40,491 bases of DNA from Rickettsiales bacterium (lineage in GTDB: Bacteria; Pseudomonadota; Alphaproteobacteria; Rickettsiales; CANDYO01), in contig JAOARE010000019.1 in NCBI GenBank assembly GCA_025210695.1, positions 1 through 40,491 on the forward strand, written 5' to 3'. The notes below the pieces were generated by a model. That model saw only the letters and a program-made list of their open reading frames with translations, had not been told where the DNA came from and ran no database searches. Made by a program: the position numbers and the translations under genes. Positions 37,981-40,491 of this stretch are shown piece after piece. How positions within the stretch are numbered: position 1 is the stretch's first letter; each line of letters opens with the position of its first letter.

Positions 37981-38027
37981 GGGGCTTCTTGCTTTTCTTT
38001 TACTTAAAAACATAGAAATAAAGCCCC
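37981..38027 (-). terminator. Terminator-like hairpin after paralog A
   Basis: GGGGCTT (37981-37987) and AAGCCCC (38021-38027) pair perfectly, 30 bp beyond the stop of the minus-strand gene, with a run of Ts (CATTTTT) a few bases further on. The loop is long (33 bases). Confidence 0.45.
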
Positions 38028-38056
38028 TTAACTAGATGTTTACAATGCCTAAAACA

Positions 38057-39592
38057 TTAAGCAACAACATCACTACCAAACATGGTTTGGTTATATGTAG
38101 TAAAATACCACTCAGAGATATATGTAGTTATTGTTGTTGTTGAACACTCGTGAGAATATCCATCTCTACAATAATCACTAATTTCATATAAGGGATCACT
38201 CCCTTCATGCACCTCAGGTTCTCCATTTGAGTAGTAATGCCAACTGTCACCAGAAATATCTTTATAAAAAAATCCCCATTCAGTAAGGTAAGGTATTTCG
38301 GATGAAGTTTGATTAGTGTAACAAGGATCCATTTGATAGATTTGATCACTTGTGCTCTCCCATTCATCTCCATCCCAAACAAATGCCCCCCACTGCTCAC
38401 TTAAAAAATAATATTTTATATCTTCTAGAAAACTTAGATTACTTTCAGTAACTGGATTAATATTTTTTTGAATAACTGCACCAGTTTTAAGACAAGACTC
38501 AGGAACATAAAAACACTGAATTTCTCCATTAACAGGATCTAAAATAACATCTACATTATTTTTCACATCGTCATTTAAAGATTTAGCTGCTGCATAATTT
38601 TCACTACTAGTAGACCACTCCACCGGATATGTCTTTAACAAGGAATCTGATAATGGCTTATAATAATTTTGATTTTCATCAAGAATTTCAGACATTTTTA
38701 CTCTTTCATGAATAATTGCTGGAGTAACTATTGACTCAACTGGTAAATCATAACGATATGTAGGGGTATATTCATATTGTCCATCTCCAAGCACTGTTAT
38801 ATTTTGGCTATTAGTACCGTCAACTGAAAATTGTGTAGAAAAATCAGAATATGCATAATCTAACATACTGTTTGCAGTATCAACGCAAGCATCCATATCC
38901 TGCAGAGAACATGAAATACTATAATAATCTCCCTCCGAAGATTTATCAAGTATGTTAGCAAGCTCACTTGGTATACCACCTTTTTGATAAGCTATTATTG
39001 AGATTTTACCTGCAGCTTTTGTCTTTTGAGCCCATTCCTGTATATCTTCAGAAAAAACTCCTATATTGCCGGATGATGCTTCAAATGAAAGTTTTTCTTG
39101 ATGCGTATAAAAAGCCAACTTAATACTCATCAATAGCATTGCCCCTTCTTTGTATGAGGAAATAAAATTATCTCCACATTCTATGCCAAAATATATGTTA
39201 TTACCATTATTGTATAAAGTCTTGCCTTCATCTGTTAATATTTCTTCGCCCATTCCATTAACTTGTAGTAAAACTTCTTGCAAGGTAGTTTGATAATAAT
39301 TAAATGACATAGATAAATAATCATCCATAACCGTACGATAAAAATCAGATTCACCACCTGTTTTAAAAAGGTTTATACTTCCATAGCTAAAATCTAAATT
39401 AAGGGCTTTAACAAATTCTTCAAATACCATTGCTTCATTAAGTGCTATTACACTCTCAACACTGGAAATACCAGATACAGTCGTACTATAACACCTATTA
39501 TTCTCAACCAATTGCTGAGAGTCATTAGAGAACCCCGCACCAATTAAAGTACTATCTTCGTCTGCTTTTACTTTAATAAGATTATTTTTCAT
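38057..39592 (-). CDS. Large paralogous protein A, unknown function (511 aa)
   Basis: Closely related to the gene at 36167. It has STLIGAGFSNDSQQLV near the start, CGDNFISSYKEGAMLLMSIK, FYTHQEKLSFEASSGNIGVF, AGKISIIAYQKGGIPSELAN, CSLQDMDACVDTANSMLDYA, VLGDGQYEYTPT, YYKPLSDS and CLKTGAVIQ. C-terminal parts of the two proteins differ more than the first 400 residues. I choose ATG 39592 (MKNNLIKVK), which has AAGAAGAGG at the right distance; a GTG-initiated frame from 39616 overlaps that site. No signal peptide or membrane segment is evident. A pore-forming (MACPF-like) fold is only a weak suggestion from the CGD and GA positions. The LuxR-type regulator lies 114 bp upstream on the same strand. 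Confidence 0.75.
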   Translation of the reverse strand: MKNNLIKVKADEDSTLIGAGFSNDSQQLVENNRCYSTTVSGISSVESVIALNEAMVFEEFVKALNLDFSYGSINLFKTGGESDFYRTVMDDYLSMSFNYYQTTLQEVLLQVNGMGEEILTDEGKTLYNNGNNIYFGIECGDNFISSYKEGAMLLMSIKLAFYTHQEKLSFEASSGNIGVFSEDIQEWAQKTKAAGKISIIAYQKGGIPSELANILDKSSEGDYYSISCSLQDMDACVDTANSMLDYAYSDFSTQFSVDGTNSQNITVLGDGQYEYTPTYRYDLPVESIVTPAIIHERVKMSEILDENQNYYKPLSDSLLKTYPVEWSTSSENYAAAKSLNDDVKNNVDVILDPVNGEIQCFYVPESCLKTGAVIQKNINPVTESNLSFLEDIKYYFLSEQWGAFVWDGDEWESTSDQIYQMDPCYTNQTSSEIPYLTEWGFFYKDISGDSWHYYSNGEPEVHEGSDPLYEISDYCRDGYSHECSTTTITTYISEWYFTTYNQTMFGSDVVA

Positions 39593-39617
39593 ACTAAACC
39601 TCTTCTTTATAATCACA

Positions 39618-39704
39618 CCTAGTAAACGATAAAAAAAGCAACTAGGACTGTTTTAATATTAGGAAACTGCTCTCTGTAAATCAATGGGTACAAATTACCT
39701 ATTG
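39618..39704 (-). promoter_or_regulatory. Promoter, operator-like dyad and leader hairpin of paralog A
   Basis: On the minus strand: TTGATT (-35, 39679-39684), exactly 17 bp, TAATAT (-10, 39656-39661). A dyad overlaps the -35: CAATGGGTA (39682-39690), five bases, TACCTATTG (39696-39704), with one mismatch between the arms. Its centre falls near -44, close to the -42.5 typical of LuxR-type activator boxes. Leader arms CCTAGT (39618-39623) and ACTAGG (39641-39646) precede the ribosome binding site. Confidence 0.75.
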
Positions 39705-39705
39705 A

Positions 39706-40491
39706 TCAACCATGAGTTTTGATATTTTTTATATAAAAATCGATTAGTTCTTCTTTAAAATGCAAACCTGTTTTACTTTTTATATGTTCCACATGATGTT
39801 GAATAGTTTTAACTGAAATATTTAATTTTCTTGCTATAGTTTTATAGGTAAAACCATCACAAATAATTGAAAGTACTTCTACCTCCCGATTAGAAAGTCT
39901 ATTATGACATTTATTAATTAGATATACATTTCTGTGTATAATGTTCATCATATCCTTAACAGGGGGCATTTCTAATTTTGCATATCCTGATTTCGCTAAT
40001 TGGGTATTAAAACTTGTACTAAGTCTAAATGTATTCTGCTCAAAATTATCCTCCGAAAAATGCAATATCTTTTTGTGAGCGTTAAAGTACTTTATAAATT
40101 TTAGTAAAAATGGCTTATTCCTAATAAACAACTTATGCCAGCCATCTTCTGCATTTTGTTTGGTGAACCAGTATAGCTCGGTATAGTCTTTGCTTACTTT
40201 AGAAACTGTAATCCCATTCCACATGCCATATTCTTTGTATATTTCCATTGCTGGACAATTTGGTATTGGCTCCTCTGGCCAGATGGTGAAGTTATATGGT
40301 TGATCAAAATAGGTGGTAACGTTCCTAGCGCAGAAGATGTGGCTTGTTTTAACATTAGTCACCCATTTTTTGAGACATTCTAGGTCCTCAATAATTTGGT
40401 AGTATCTGCCATCATTAAACACAATCATATAACCGAAGTTAATGCCAAGATGCTGTTTTAATGGGGTGATGATCTGCTTGAACAGATCGTG
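39706..40491 (-). CDS. LuxR-type transcriptional regulator (5' end outside window)
   Basis: The frame is open through the right edge: 21 residues (ending KQHLGINFGY) precede the first internal Met at 40428 and fit the N-terminal sensor domain, so the true start lies beyond 40491. The N-terminal part has FNDGRYYQII, PIPNCPAMEIYKEYG and NGITVSKVSKDYTELYWFT, a sensor-like region of unknown ligand. The C-terminal helix-turn-helix is LuxR type: LSNREVEVLSIICDGFTYKT, IARKLNISVKTIQHHVEHIK. It lies next to two paralogous genes whose promoters carry matching dyads, so it is the obvious candidate regulator. No autoinducer synthase is visible, so it may respond to host or other cues. Confidence 0.85.
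   Translation of the reverse strand, partial: HDLFKQIITPLKQHLGINFGYMIVFNDGRYYQIIEDLECLKKWVTNVKTSHIFCARNVTTYFDQPYNFTIWPEEPIPNCPAMEIYKEYGMWNGITVSKVSKDYTELYWFTKQNAEDGWHKLFIRNKPFLLKFIKYFNAHKKILHFSEDNFEQNTFRLSTSFNTQLAKSGYAKLEMPPVKDMMNIIHRNVYLINKCHNRLSNREVEVLSIICDGFTYKTIARKLNISVKTIQHHVEHIKSKTGLHFKEELIDFYIKNIKTHG

Overview
The window reads as AT-rich chromosomal DNA of an alphaproteobacterial intracellular symbiont or parasite, most likely a Rickettsiales relative. Supporting signs are an archaeal-type valyl-tRNA synthetase like that of Rickettsia, an alphaproteobacterial DUF1013 (TrcR-like) regulator followed by a DUF6314 gene, a remnant of a gene transfer agent (GTA) tail protein, many ankyrin-repeat proteins, decayed insertion sequences, and retained peptidoglycan/lipoprotein genes (murE, ampG, lnt). 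No tRNA, rRNA or CRISPR array was recognised.

Layout. (1) Positions 1-480: the 3' end of a gene built from 30-residue repeats, closed by a strong terminator. (2) 567-11361: five consecutive + strand genes that fuse ankyrin repeats to three enzyme-like families. The order is DUF3431 x3, FkbM methyltransferase, DUF3431 x2, FkbM methyltransferase, then a DUF616/TOD1-type glycosyltransferase-like protein. This is the most striking block: it looks like a locally duplicated set of probable host-directed, possibly glycan-modifying, effectors. (3) 11414-12841 (-): a free-standing TIM-barrel domain of the GTA host-specificity protein. (4) 12924-32759: ordinary housekeeping genes: an AsmA-like protein, ampG, an OmpR-type response regulator, an EamA transporter, valS, recG, trcR-like, a DUF6314 gene, two tandem LysE/ArgO-like exporters, lnt, an alpha/beta hydrolase, mutL and murE. 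A palindromic repeat and an IS481 transposase stub interrupt this block. (5) 32786-35166 (-): an 820-bp IS1-family element with visible inverted repeats, a small unknown gene whose 3' end runs into the IS, and a TPR gene that needs two -1 frame changes, both at T runs. (6) 35167-36166: about 1 kb without a convincing gene, holding two long perfect inverted repeats. (7) 36167-40491 (-): two large paralogous proteins of unknown function, each preceded by the same promoter, operator-like dyad and 5' leader hairpin. Next to them lies a LuxR-type regulator that runs off the window.

The two parts most likely to hold undescribed biology are the ankyrin-enzyme cluster and the LuxR/paralog module. In the second, a dyad overlapping each -35 box suggests that the neighbouring LuxR protein controls both paralogs. 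All functions are read from motif recognition by eye. No database search or structure prediction was run.
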